Shown: piece after piece, positions 35,239 to 45,057 of the stretch
Numbering within the stretch: the stretch's first letter is position 1
How the letters are laid out: the number at the start of each line of letters is the position of its first letter
NCBI RefSeq assembly: GCF_022815725.1
Contig: NZ_JALGRF010000001.1
Span: 992,001 to 1,056,000, forward strand
Reading direction: 5' to 3'
From: Streptomyces sp. APSN-46.1
GTDB lineage: Bacteria; Actinomycetota; Actinomycetes; Streptomycetales; Streptomycetaceae
Length of the DNA: 64,000 bases
Translations under genes and position numbers: made by a program
The notes under the pieces: generated by a model
What the model was told of the DNA's origin: nothing
Database searches by the model: none
What the model saw: the letters and a program-made list of their open reading frames with translations, nothing else

Positions 35239-36090
35239 TCACGCTTGGGTGAAGGTCTGGCGCTGGCTGCCGAGGCCGTCGATGGAGAGCTCGACCGTGT
35301 CGCCGGGGCGCAGGAAGGGAGTGCCCGGAAGACCCAGAGCCACGCCCGCGGGCGTACCGGTGTTGATCACGTCGCCCGGTTCCAGGACCATGTACTGGCT
35401 CAGGTACCACACGATGTGGTCGACCGTGAAGATCATGCTGTTGGTGTGACCGTCCTGCCGCTTCACACCGTTGACGCTCAGGTACAGGCCGAGGTCCTGC
35501 GGGTCGCCCGCCTCGTCGGCGGTGACCAGCCACGGGCCGAGCGGGTTGAAGGTCTCGCAGGACTTGCCCAGGTCCCACTGCGATGAGTACTCCAGCTGGA
35601 ATTCCCGCTCCGATACGTCGTGGCTGATCGTGTACCCCGCGATCACGGCCCGCGCGGCATCCGGTCCGTCCAGGTAGCGCGCCCGGCGACCGATGACGAC
35701 CGCGAGTTCGACCTCCCAGTCGGTCTTCACCGATCCACGGGGGATCAGCACCGCGTCGTACGGGCCGACCACCGTGCCCGGGTCCTTCATGAACACCACC
35801 GGACACGCGGGAATCGCCGCGCCGGTCTCGGCGGCATGATCGCGGTAGTTCAGGCCGACGCAGACGACCTTGCCCGGGCGGGTGACGGGCGCCCCGATGC
35901 GCAGCCCGTCCCGGTCCAGTTCAGGCAGCTTCCCCGCCGAGACCGCCGCACGGGCCCGGTCGATCCCCCCGGAGGCGAGGAAGACACCGTCGATGTCCCG
36001 GGTCACGGAGGACAGGTCCAGCAGCCGCCCGCCGTCGATGCGTACCGCGGGCCGCTCTTCACCTGGGGATCCGACGCGTAGCAGTTTCAC
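35239..36090 (-). CDS. FAH-family hydrolase, probable 2,4-diketo-3-deoxy-L-fuconate hydrolase
   Basis: The 283-residue fumarylacetoacetase-fold enzyme has the conserved [34 protein letters not shown] and [12 protein letters not shown] segments, with the metal-binding Glu/Asp cluster. In the diketo branch of L-fucose or L-rhamnose breakdown such enzymes cleave the 2,4-diketo-3-deoxy acid to pyruvate and L-lactate. It is the first gene of the operon: GTG at 36090 with GGGAG 8 nt upstream, and a GntR-type motif directly in front. The lutABC genes at the other end of the operon match the expected lactate product. Confidence 0.9.
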   Translation of the reverse strand: MKLLRVGSPGEERPAVRIDGGRLLDLSSVTRDIDGVFLASGGIDRARAAVSAGKLPELDRDGLRIGAPVTRPGKVVCVGLNYRDHAAETGAAIPACPVVFMKDPGTVVGPYDAVLIPRGSVKTDWEVELAVVIGRRARYLDGPDAARAVIAGYTISHDVSEREFQLEYSSQWDLGKSCETFNPLGPWLVTADEAGDPQDLGLYLSVNGVKRQDGHTNSMIFTVDHIVWYLSQYMVLEPGDVINTGTPAGVALGLPGTPFLRPGDTVELSIDGLGSQRQTFTQA

Positions 36091-36485
36091 CGGGCAGCTC
36101 CCTCAGTCATCGGATGTATCGCGCGCCACAGCGACCTTAGACGCGTAGATCGCGGCTCACAATGGATTCCTCGGATGTATTTCCCCGCCGTTACGCGCAG
36201 ACGCCCTCAAAGGGCGACTCTTCCGGAGCCGCCCGGGGCACGTCTCCCGAACCGCCGTTGCCCGCGCTGTCGGACATCGTGGGGGTCAAACGGAGTCAGC
36301 CGGTCGTGGGCTCTTGTCAACGTCGGCAACGTCGTCGTAACGTCCCGTCCACGATACATCGGAGGAATGGCCGGATCATTCGGTGCGCCAGTCCGGCGCC
36401 CCCGCCGCCTTCCGCAGGGCACATACGCCCCCCTCCCACCGTCGCCCTGCGGCCCCGCGCCCCTGGCTAAGGAGAGAACACGGCC
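36091..36485. promoter_or_regulatory. Divergent promoter region with three copies of a GATGTAT motif
   Basis: This 395-base spacer separates the leftward fucose operon from the rightward sugar importer. It contains TCATCGGATGTATCG (36107-36121), TTCCTCGGATGTATTTC (36167-36183) and, inverted, CGATACATCGGAGGAAT (36352-36368). The shared core is TCSGATGTAT. Two copies flank the operon side and one the importer side, which suits control of both by the GntR-type regulator encoded at the end of the importer operon. I see no gene in the spacer. Confidence 0.6.
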
Positions 36486-37534
36486 ATGAAGCCCACTCGC
36501 ACCCGCTCCACCGCCGCAGCCGCCACCGCCGTCCTCGCGGTGCTGGCCCTCGCTACCGCGTGCAACCGCGAGAGCCCCGGCGCGGCCGCCTCGGGCGGCG
36601 ACAAGTCCGCCATCGGCATCGACCTGCCCCGCTCCGACTCCGACTTCTGGAACTCCTACGCGCAGTACCTGAAGAACGGCATCAAGACCGAAGGCATCAA
36701 CGCGCTGCCGCTGAGCAACTCGCAGAACGACGTCACCAAGCTGGTCGCCAACGTGCAGGTGTTCCAGAACACGGGCGCCAAGGCCGTCGTCATGGCACCC
36801 CAGGACACCGGTGCCATCGCCTCCACCCTGGAGACCCTCGCGTCGAAGAAGATCCCGGTGGTCAGCGTCGACACCAGACCCGACAAGGGCACTGTCTACA
36901 TGGTGGTCCGAGCCGACAACAGGGCGTACGGCACCAAGGCGTGCGAGTTCCTCGGCAAGCAGCTGGGCGGCCAGGGCAAGGTCGCAGAGTTCCAGGGCGC
37001 CCTTGACTCCATCAACGGTCGCGACCGCTCAGAGGCGTTCGCGGAGTGCATGAAGACGAAGTTCCCGAAGATCGAGGTCTTCGAGCTGCCCACCGACTGG
37101 AAGGGCGACGTGGCCTCCGCCAAACTGCAGAGCCTCCTCGCGCAGCACCCGGACCTGAACGGCATCTACATGCAGGCGGGCGGTGTCTTCCTGCAGCCCA
37201 CTCTGCCCTGCTGGAGCAGAAGGGCCTGCTCAAGCCCGCCGGGCAGGAGGGCCACATCAGCATCGTCTCCAACGACGGCATCCCGCAGGAGTTCGAGGCC
37301 ATCCGCAAGGGCCAGATCGACGCCACCGTCTCCCAGCCCGCCGACCTCTACGCCAAGTACGCGCTGTACTACGCCAAGGCCGCCGCCGAGGGCAAGACCT
37401 TCCAGCCGGGTGCGACCGACCACGGCTCCACCATCATCAAGCTGCCGAACGGCCTGGAGGACCAGCTCCCCGCTCCGCTGGTCACCAAGGACAACGTCGA
37501 CGACACGACCCTGTGGGGCAACAACGTCGGCTGA
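36486..37534 (+). pseudogene. RbsB-like sugar-binding lipoprotein, frameshifted
   Basis: An AAGGAGAG site precedes the ATG. The reading is a typical type-I periplasmic-binding lipoprotein: signal and lipobox ALATACNRE, then IGIDLPRSDSDFWNSYAQYL to VFLQPTL. After base 37205 the frame slips: CTGCCCTG is read where CTGGCCCTG is expected (LALLEQKGLL), so one G appears lost. The rest (GHISIVSNDGIPQEFEAIRKG to TLWGNNVG) continues perfectly in the next frame, giving a 350-residue protein if corrected. The gene heads the rbsBAC-like operon divergent from fucose catabolism, so L-fucose is the probable ligand. Because all else is intact, this may be a sequencing error rather than a true null. Confidence 0.83.
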
Positions 37535-37623
37535 TGACCGGCGGGCCCCCACCCCGCGCGCGGTCGGGAACGGACACACCCCCTAGGCGCCCCAGCCTCC
37601 GTACACGAAGGACGGTATCCACC

Positions 37624-39255
<1,632 letters not shown>

Positions 39256-39257
39256 TC

Positions 39258-40301
39258 ATGTCCGCCACCACAGATCTCACCGAGCACGCACCGAGCACGG
39301 CGGCGCCGGCCGCGGCGGACACCGCCCGCCGCCGGGTCGGCCTCGGGCGCTTGCGTGAACTGTCCCTGGTCCCGGCGATCCTCGTCCTGGGCCTGATCGG
39401 GTTCATCGTCTCGCCGGCCTTCCTCACTACCGACAACCTGATCGGTGTGGCCCAGCAGTCCACCGAGCTGAGCCTGCTGGTGCTCGCCACGGCCTTCGTC
39501 CTGATCGCCGGCCGGATGGACCTGTCCCTGGAGTCCACCATCGGCGTGGCCCCCGTCATCGCCGTGTGGCTGATCCTGCCCGCCAGTGGGGGCCGGTTCA
39601 CCGGACTCGGCCTCTTCCCCGAGTGGATGGCCGTCCCGCTCTGCCTGCTGGTCGGGGCGCTGATCGGCGCCGTCAACGGCTTCCTCATCCTCAAGCTGCG
39701 CCTCAACGGCTTCATCGTCACCCTCGGCGCCCTGACCATGCTCCGCGGACTGCAAGTGGCCCTCTCCGAAGGCCAGTCCATCGTCGAGCTGCCCTCGTCC
39801 TTCACCTACCTGGGCAGGGCGTCCTGGCTGGGCGTGCCCGCCGCGATCTGGGTGTGCGCGCTGCTCTTCGCGATCGGCGGCAGTGCGCTGGCCTGGCTCC
39901 GGCACGGCCGGGCCCTGTACGCGATCGGCGGCAATGCCGAGGCCGCCCGCACCGCGGGCATCCGCGTCGACCGCACCGTGTGGGTCGTGCTCGTCCTCGG
40001 CGGCGTGCTCGCCGCGTTCGCCGGTATACTTTACAGCGGGCACTACGGCTCCATCTCCGCCACACAGGGCAGCGGCTGGATCTTCCAGGTCTTCGCCGCG
40101 ACCGTCATCGGCGGAGTCAGCCTCAACGGCGGCAAGGGTTCCGTTTTCGGCGCCCTCACCGGCGTCCTCACCCTCCAGCTCGTCGTCAACGTCATGACGC
40201 TGGCGGGCGTACCGCCCCTGTGGAACCAGTTCCTCAATGGCGCCATCATCATTGTCGCCCTGGTCATCTCCCGATTCGCGTCCGGCGAGAAGCAGGAATA
40301 G
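39258..40301 (+). CDS. Sugar ABC transporter permease (RbsC-like)
   Basis: This 347-residue polytopic membrane protein belongs to the RbsC/BPD_transp_2 family. It has about nine or ten hydrophobic segments, with the conserved GRMDLSLESTIG, LNGFIVTLGALTMLRG, YAIGGNAEAARTAGI and VIGGVSLNGGKGS motifs. It forms the channel for the RbsA-like ATPase encoded 2 nt upstream. The ATG at 39258 follows AGGT weakly, so translation is probably coupled. The substrate is inferred from position opposite the fucose operon. Confidence 0.92.
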   Translation: MSATTDLTEHAPSTAAPAAADTARRRVGLGRLRELSLVPAILVLGLIGFIVSPAFLTTDNLIGVAQQSTELSLLVLATAFVLIAGRMDLSLESTIGVAPVIAVWLILPASGGRFTGLGLFPEWMAVPLCLLVGALIGAVNGFLILKLRLNGFIVTLGALTMLRGLQVALSEGQSIVELPSSFTYLGRASWLGVPAAIWVCALLFAIGGSALAWLRHGRALYAIGGNAEAARTAGIRVDRTVWVVLVLGGVLAAFAGILYSGHYGSISATQGSGWIFQVFAATVIGGVSLNGGKGSVFGALTGVLTLQLVVNVMTLAGVPPLWNQFLNGAIIIVALVISRFASGEKQE

Positions 40302-40351
40302 CCACGTCCCGCATGCGGCTCCGCACATACCCGGCACTGAGAGGCACGTTT

Positions 40352-41053
40352 GTGGCACTGACGGACGAGGCGATCGACAAGATCAAGGCGATGATCCTCG
40401 ACGGCGAACTCGCGCCCGGCTCGCGCCTGCCCAAGGAGGAGATCCTCGCCGGACAACTCGGCTTGTCCCGGAATTCGCTGCGCGAGGCCGTCCGGGCGCT
40501 GACGGCCATGCGCATCCTGATCACCCGTCAGGGCGACGGCACCTACGTCTCCAGCCTGGAGCCTCATCTCCTGCTGGAGAGTCTTTCGTTCGCCGCCGAT
40601 GTCTCCCAGGGCCGCACGGCACTGCAACTGCTCCAGGTACGTCGACTGCTGGAACCGCAGGCGACCGGGCTGGCCGCTGCCGTGCTGACGCCGGAGGACC
40701 TCCAGGAACTGCGCGACATCCTCGACAGGTCCCGGGCCGCCACGACCGTGGAGGAGTTCGTCGCCCACGACATCGCCTTCCATCTCAGGATCGTCGAAGC
40801 CGTCGGCAACCCCGTGCTGTCGATGCTTCTGCGGGTACTCTCCACACGCACCCAGCGCGTCCGCATCGTCCGCGGCAGCCGGACCCGTCACGCATTGGAC
40901 AACGCCCACCAGGACCACGAGCAGATCCTCGGCGCGCTCCAGTCACGCGACGCCCTGCTGGCCGCCTCCGCCGCGACCGTCCACATCGCGGCCGTGGAGC
41001 AGTGGCTGGCCGCCAGTCTGAACGACGACCCGCTGCGAGCCATCGACGACTGA
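40352..41053 (+). CDS. GntR/FCD-family transcriptional regulator
   Basis: The 233-residue protein has an N-terminal winged helix (AIDKIKAMILDGELAPGSRLP, then LGLSRNSLREAVRAL) and a C-terminal all-helical FCD domain (FVAHDIAFHLRIVEAVGNP, DHEQILGAL) with the His/Asp residues that bind metal and often a sugar acid. I prefer the GTG at 40352, which has GAGAGG 7-8 nt upstream, over the ATG at 40313. As the fourth gene of the importer operon it probably senses a fucose-pathway intermediate. The repeated TCSGATGTAT motif in the 36.1-36.4 kb spacer is its likely binding site. It converges with the ROK gene 22 nt away. Confidence 0.88.
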   Translation: MALTDEAIDKIKAMILDGELAPGSRLPKEEILAGQLGLSRNSLREAVRALTAMRILITRQGDGTYVSSLEPHLLLESLSFAADVSQGRTALQLLQVRRLLEPQATGLAAAVLTPEDLQELRDILDRSRAATTVEEFVAHDIAFHLRIVEAVGNPVLSMLLRVLSTRTQRVRIVRGSRTRHALDNAHQDHEQILGALQSRDALLAASAATVHIAAVEQWLAASLNDDPLRAIDD

Positions 41054-41075
41054 CCGCCCCCACGCGGTCACAGCA

Positions 41076-42287
41076 CTAGCGGGCAGGCAGGCGGGTGGGA
41101 TCGGCGATGATCTGTCGGACGGTCGACCATGCCGCGCCCAGCACCGGTCCGCGCCGCCCCAGGGTGGAGGGTCGTACCGCCTCCGGGGTCCAGGGCCGGA
41201 CGGTGACCCGGGCGGCCAGTTCGGCGCGGATCGACGGGAGGAGCCAGTCGGCGAGTTCGGCGTAGGCGCCGCCCAGAACGACGCCGTCCGGGTCGATCAG
41301 GTTCACCGCCGAGGCGAGGGCGAGGCCCAGGGCCCGTCCTGCGCGGTCCAGGGCGCGCAGGGTCGACGCGTCCCCGGCGCGTGCCCGCTCGGCCAGCAGG
41401 GCCACCGGGTCGCCGACGTGCGCGAGCCCGGCCTCGCGCAGCACGGTCGCTTCGCCCGCGTACTGCTCCAGGCAGCCGCGTGCCCCGCAGGCGCAGCGGG
41501 CGCCCTCCGGGTGGACGGGCAGATGGCCGAGTTCGCCCGCGAAGCCGCGGGCGCCCCTGAACAGCTTCCCGCCGACGACCAGTGCGGCACCGATTCCGGC
41601 CTCGGCGGAGACGTGTACGAAGGTCTCGGCGGGGTGTCCCTGGTGCCACTGCTCGGCCAGCGCCCCGAGGTTGGCCTCGTTCTCCGGCACGGGCACGGTG
41701 TCGGGGTCGGGCCAGTGGTCGGCGGGGCGGACTGCCTGCCAGCCCAGGTTGGGCGCGTTCGCGACCAGCCCGCTGGGCTCGTTCGGCACCACCCCCGGCA
41801 CGGCCAGGACGCGGCCCTCGACGCGCAGGCCGAGGGCGGCGGCCTCGGACTCCGCCTCGGCGCCCAGCGCGGCGACCTCCGCCAGCACCTGCCCGGCCGG
41901 CCGGCCCGCGTTGGCCCGCTCCACCCGACGCCACACCCGGGGTTCACCGCGCAGGTCCACGACGCACGCCGCGAGATGGGTGACGCCGATCTCCAGGCCG
42001 AGGCCCGCGGGACCCCGATCGTTCAGGGCCAGGGCCCGTCCGGGGCGGCCGACCCGTCCGCTCGGCGCGGTCTCCGTCTCGGTCAGCGCTCCGCGACCGA
42101 TGAGCTCGTCGACCATGGAGGAGACGGCCGGCCTGGTCAGGCCCGTGTGCCCGGCGACGTCCGCCCGGGAGAGCGGGCCGTGCGCGGCGACCGCGCCGAT
42201 CACCACCGCGAGGTTCTGCCTGCGCATCCCCTGCTGCGAGGCGGGCGCGGCCTCCACGCCCCCGCTCGCCCTGCCTATCCCGGTCAT
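41076..42287 (-). CDS. xylR: ROK-family xylose repressor (XylR-like)
   Basis: The 403-residue ROK regulator has an N-terminal winged helix (AAHGPLSRADVAGHTGLTRPAVSSMVDELIGRG) and the ROK sugar-binding domain (GLGLEIGVTHLAACVVDLRG, HVSAEAGIGAALVVGG). The zinc/ROK signature CACGARGCLEQYAG is also present. In actinomycetes such proteins next to xylA/xylB repress them until D-xylose binds. It starts 14 nt downstream of xylB in the same direction with GGAGCG before the ATG, so xylB-xylR form an operon. The inverted repeat ATTTGT-N11-ACAAAT in the xylA/xylB spacer is its probable operator. Confidence 0.9.
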   Translation of the reverse strand: MTGIGRASGGVEAAPASQQGMRRQNLAVVIGAVAAHGPLSRADVAGHTGLTRPAVSSMVDELIGRGALTETETAPSGRVGRPGRALALNDRGPAGLGLEIGVTHLAACVVDLRGEPRVWRRVERANAGRPAGQVLAEVAALGAEAESEAAALGLRVEGRVLAVPGVVPNEPSGLVANAPNLGWQAVRPADHWPDPDTVPVPENEANLGALAEQWHQGHPAETFVHVSAEAGIGAALVVGGKLFRGARGFAGELGHLPVHPEGARCACGARGCLEQYAGEATVLREAGLAHVGDPVALLAERARAGDASTLRALDRAGRALGLALASAVNLIDPDGVVLGGAYAELADWLLPSIRAELAARVTVRPWTPEAVRPSTLGRRGPVLGAAWSTVRQIIADPTRLPAR

Positions 42288-42300
42288 TGAGCCGACGCTC

Positions 42301-43731
42301 CTATCGTTCTCCCGGCGGGACCTCCTGCAACGCCCGCGCCCGCCGCAGCGTACTGGTGATCCGTTCGAGCGTGTCGTCGTCACGGGTCACGGGTTCCAGC
42401 ACCCGGCCCTCGGCGGTCCGCCAGCGCCGGGCGACAGCGTCGGCAGGCTCGCCGGTGAGCAGTGCGGCGGCCTGGGCGGCGGCCCCGAGCGCGACCAGTT
42501 CCTGTGCCTCGGGCACCTGGACCGCTCGGCCGGACAGCCGCAGGACGGTCCGCTGCCAGGCCCTGCCGCGGGCTCCGCCGCCGATCAGCAGCAGTGGTTC
42601 GGCGGGGGCGGGGTTCTCGCCTCCGGCACGCAGCACCTCGTCCAGGGCCGCGAGCAGGGCCTGGGCGGCGCCGTCGTAGGCGGCCTGGAGGAGCTGGCCC
42701 GGCGTGGTGTCGTGGCGCAGGCCGTGGACCAGGCCGGAAGCGCCCGGGAGGTCCGGGGTGCGCTCGCCGTCCAGATAGGGAAGCACCACGACCGTGCCGC
42801 CTCCCTCGACGTCCTCGCGGTCGCGGCCGACGAGGGCGGCGAAGCGGTCGACGGCGAGGGTGCAGTTGAGCGTGCAGGCGAGCGGAAGCCAGCCGCCGAG
42901 GGCATCGGCGAAGCCGGCGACGGTTCCGCTCGGGTCGGCGGGCCGGGTCCGGCCGACGGCGTAGACGGTGCCGGAGGTACCGAGGCTCAGCACCGGACGT
43001 CCGGGGGTCAGGCCCAGCCCTAGGGCGGCGGCCATGTTGTCACCGGTCCCGGTGGCCACCAGCGCGCCCTCGCGCAGTGGCATCCCGGCTCGGACGGCGC
43101 CCGCGCGGGCGCCCGGCGGGAGGACCTGTGGCAGTAGCCCGGGGTCGAGGCCGATCCGGGCGAGGACGTCCCGGTCGTAGCCGTCCGGGCCCCACCAGCC
43201 GGTTCCCGACGCGTCACCGCGGTCCGTCACCGCCTCGCCGGTCAGCCGCTCCGTCAGAAAGTCGTGGGGCAGCCGGACGGCCGCGACGCGGTCGGCGGCG
43301 GCAGGCTCGTTGGCTTGCAGCCAGGCCCACTTGGGGGCCGTGAAGGCGGCCGTCGGGACGCTTCCGGTGCGGCGGGCGAGCTCTGCCGTGCCGAACGCGG
43401 CTGCGAGCTCGGCGGCCTGCGGGGCGGAGCGGACGTCGTTCCACAGCAGCGCCGGGCGCACCGGCCGGCCGGCCGTGTCGAGGGTGACCAGGCCGTGCTG
43501 CTGGCCGGCGATCGAGCAGGCGGCTGCGCGATCCGCCCAGCCGGTGCGTGCCATGGCCTCGCCGAGCGCCCGCCACCACTGTTCGGGGTCGCTCTCGCGT
43601 CCGGCGCCCGCGCTGACGGCGTGCGCGGCGCGGCCCTCGCCCAGGACGGCGCCGGTTTCCAGGTCGACGGCGAGGGCCTTGGTGGACTGGGTCGAGCTGT
43701 CGACACCGATCACGACACGCTGTGCAGCCAT
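42301..43731 (-). CDS. xylB: Xylulokinase
   Basis: The 476-residue FGGY-family kinase begins VVIGVDSSTQSTKALAVD, the ATP-phosphate motif, and contains the substrate region WNDVRS. The second signature GTSGTVYAVG and the ATP motif LLLIGGGARG are also present. It phosphorylates D-xylulose to xylulose 5-phosphate for the pentose phosphate pathway. It is divergent from xylA and followed by xylR. No defects are seen. Confidence 0.95.
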   Translation of the reverse strand: MAAQRVVIGVDSSTQSTKALAVDLETGAVLGEGRAAHAVSAGAGRESDPEQWWRALGEAMARTGWADRAAACSIAGQQHGLVTLDTAGRPVRPALLWNDVRSAPQAAELAAAFGTAELARRTGSVPTAAFTAPKWAWLQANEPAAADRVAAVRLPHDFLTERLTGEAVTDRGDASGTGWWGPDGYDRDVLARIGLDPGLLPQVLPPGARAGAVRAGMPLREGALVATGTGDNMAAALGLGLTPGRPVLSLGTSGTVYAVGRTRPADPSGTVAGFADALGGWLPLACTLNCTLAVDRFAALVGRDREDVEGGGTVVVLPYLDGERTPDLPGASGLVHGLRHDTTPGQLLQAAYDGAAQALLAALDEVLRAGGENPAPAEPLLLIGGGARGRAWQRTVLRLSGRAVQVPEAQELVALGAAAQAAALLTGEPADAVARRWRTAEGRVLEPVTRDDDTLERITSTLRRARALQEVPPGER

Positions 43732-43771
43732 GCGTTCCTCCGGTGGGGTTCCTTCTGACGTCTCGGCATAC

Positions 43772-43798
43772 TAATTTGTTTTTCGTCATTACAAATAA
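43772..43798. promoter_or_regulatory. xyl operator: inverted repeat ATTTGT-N11-ACAAAT
   Basis: Between the divergent xylB and xylA starts, an unusually AT-rich patch holds ATTTGT (43774-43779) and ACAAAT (43791-43796). This is a ROK-type operator arrangement suited to XylR, placed to control both genes. Confidence 0.75.
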
Positions 43799-43824
43799 CC
43801 CTCGGCCCTGATCCGGAGCGCCTC

Positions 43825-44997
43825 ATGACCAGCGACCCGCTCGTCCCCACTCCCGCGCACAGGTTCACCTTCGGCCTGTGGACCGTCGGCTGGCAGGGCC
43901 GGGACCCCTTCGGCGACGCCACCAGACCCGCCCTCGACCCGGTCGAGACCGTGCAGCGGCTGGCCGAACTCGGCGCCTACGGCGTGACGTTCCACGACGA
44001 CGACCTGATCCCCTTCGCCGCCGGGGACACCGCACGCGAGCAGGCGGTCAAGCGCTTCCGCACCGCACTCGACACGGCCGGGCTGAAGGTGCCGATGGCC
44101 ACCACCAATCTCTTCACCCACCCGGTGTTCAAGGACGGCGCGTTCACCGCCAACGACCGCGACGTGCGCCGGTACGCGCTGCGCAAGACGATCCGCAACA
44201 TCGACCTGGCCGTGGAACTGGGCGCCTCGGTCTACGTCGCCTGGGGCGGCCGCGAGGGCGCGGAGTCGGGCGCGGCCAAGGACGTACGCACCGCCCTCGA
44301 CCGGTTGAAGGAGGCCTTCGACCTGCTGGGCGAGTACGTCGAGAACCAGGGTTACGACCTGCGCTTCGCGATCGAGCCCAAGCCCAACGAGCCGCGCGGC
44401 GACATCCTGCTGCCCACCATCGGCCACGCCCTGGCGTTCATCAACGAGTTGGACCGGCCCGAGCGGGTCGGCCTCAACCCGGAGGTCGGCCATGAGCAGA
44501 TGGCCGGGCTGAACTTCCCGCACGGCATCGCCCAGGCCCTGTGGCACGGCAAGCTGTTCCACATCGACCTCAACGGCCAGACCGGCATCAAGTACGACCA
44601 GGACCTGCGCTTCGGCGCGGGCGACCTGCGCCAGGCCTTCTGGCTGGTCGACCTGCTGGAGTCGGCCGGCTACGACGGCCCCCGTCACTTCGACTTCAAG
44701 CCGCCGCGCACCGAGGACTCCGCCGGCGTCTGGGCCTCGGCGGCCGCCTGCATGCGCAACTACCTGCTCCTGGCGGAGCGTTCCCGCGCCTTCCGGTCCG
44801 ATCCGGAGGTCCGGGCCGCGCTCGCCGCCTCCCGACTGCCCGAACTCGCCCTCCCCACCGCCGAGGACGGCCTGGCCGGGCTACTGGCCGACCCGTCCGC
44901 CTTCGACGAGTTCGACGTCGATGCCGCCGCCCGCCGCGGCATGGCCTTCGAACAGCTGGACCAGCTCGCCCTCGAACACCTCCTCGGCGCCCGCTGA
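43825..44997 (+). CDS. xylA: D-xylose isomerase
   Basis: The 390-residue class I xylose isomerase is the classical Streptomyces enzyme. It has the active-site His57/Asp60 in [11 protein letters not shown], metal-ligand motifs [13 protein letters not shown] and [10 protein letters not shown], and IDLNGQ and [11 protein letters not shown]. It converts D-xylose to D-xylulose in the cytoplasm. It is divergent from xylB-xylR with a shared operator, and a strong stem-loop follows the stop. In this cluster its xylose would come from alpha-xylosidase, beta-xylosidase or xylan degradation. Confidence 0.97.
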   Translation: MTSDPLVPTPAHRFTFGLWTVGWQGRDPFGDATRPALDPVETVQRLAELGAYGVTFHDDDLIPFAAGDTAREQAVKRFRTALDTAGLKVPMATTNLFTHPVFKDGAFTANDRDVRRYALRKTIRNIDLAVELGASVYVAWGGREGAESGAAKDVRTALDRLKEAFDLLGEYVENQGYDLRFAIEPKPNEPRGDILLPTIGHALAFINELDRPERVGLNPEVGHEQMAGLNFPHGIAQALWHGKLFHIDLNGQTGIKYDQDLRFGAGDLRQAFWLVDLLESAGYDGPRHFDFKPPRTEDSAGVWASAAACMRNYLLLAERSRAFRSDPEVRAALAASRLPELALPTAEDGLAGLLADPSAFDEFDVDAAARRGMAFEQLDQLALEHLLGAR

Positions 44998-45012
44998 GCC
45001 GGTGTTCCCATG

Positions 45013-45042
45013 AGCCGGGCCGTGACGTTCCACGGCCCGGCT
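45013..45042. terminator. Stem-loop between xylA and GH31
   Basis: AGCCGGGCCGTG (45013-45024) is perfectly complementary to CACGGCCCGGCT (45031-45042), with a 6-nt loop. It lies between the convergent xylA and GH31 genes and can serve both directions. Confidence 0.85.
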
Positions 45043-45057
45043 CCCCGGCTCCCCGGC

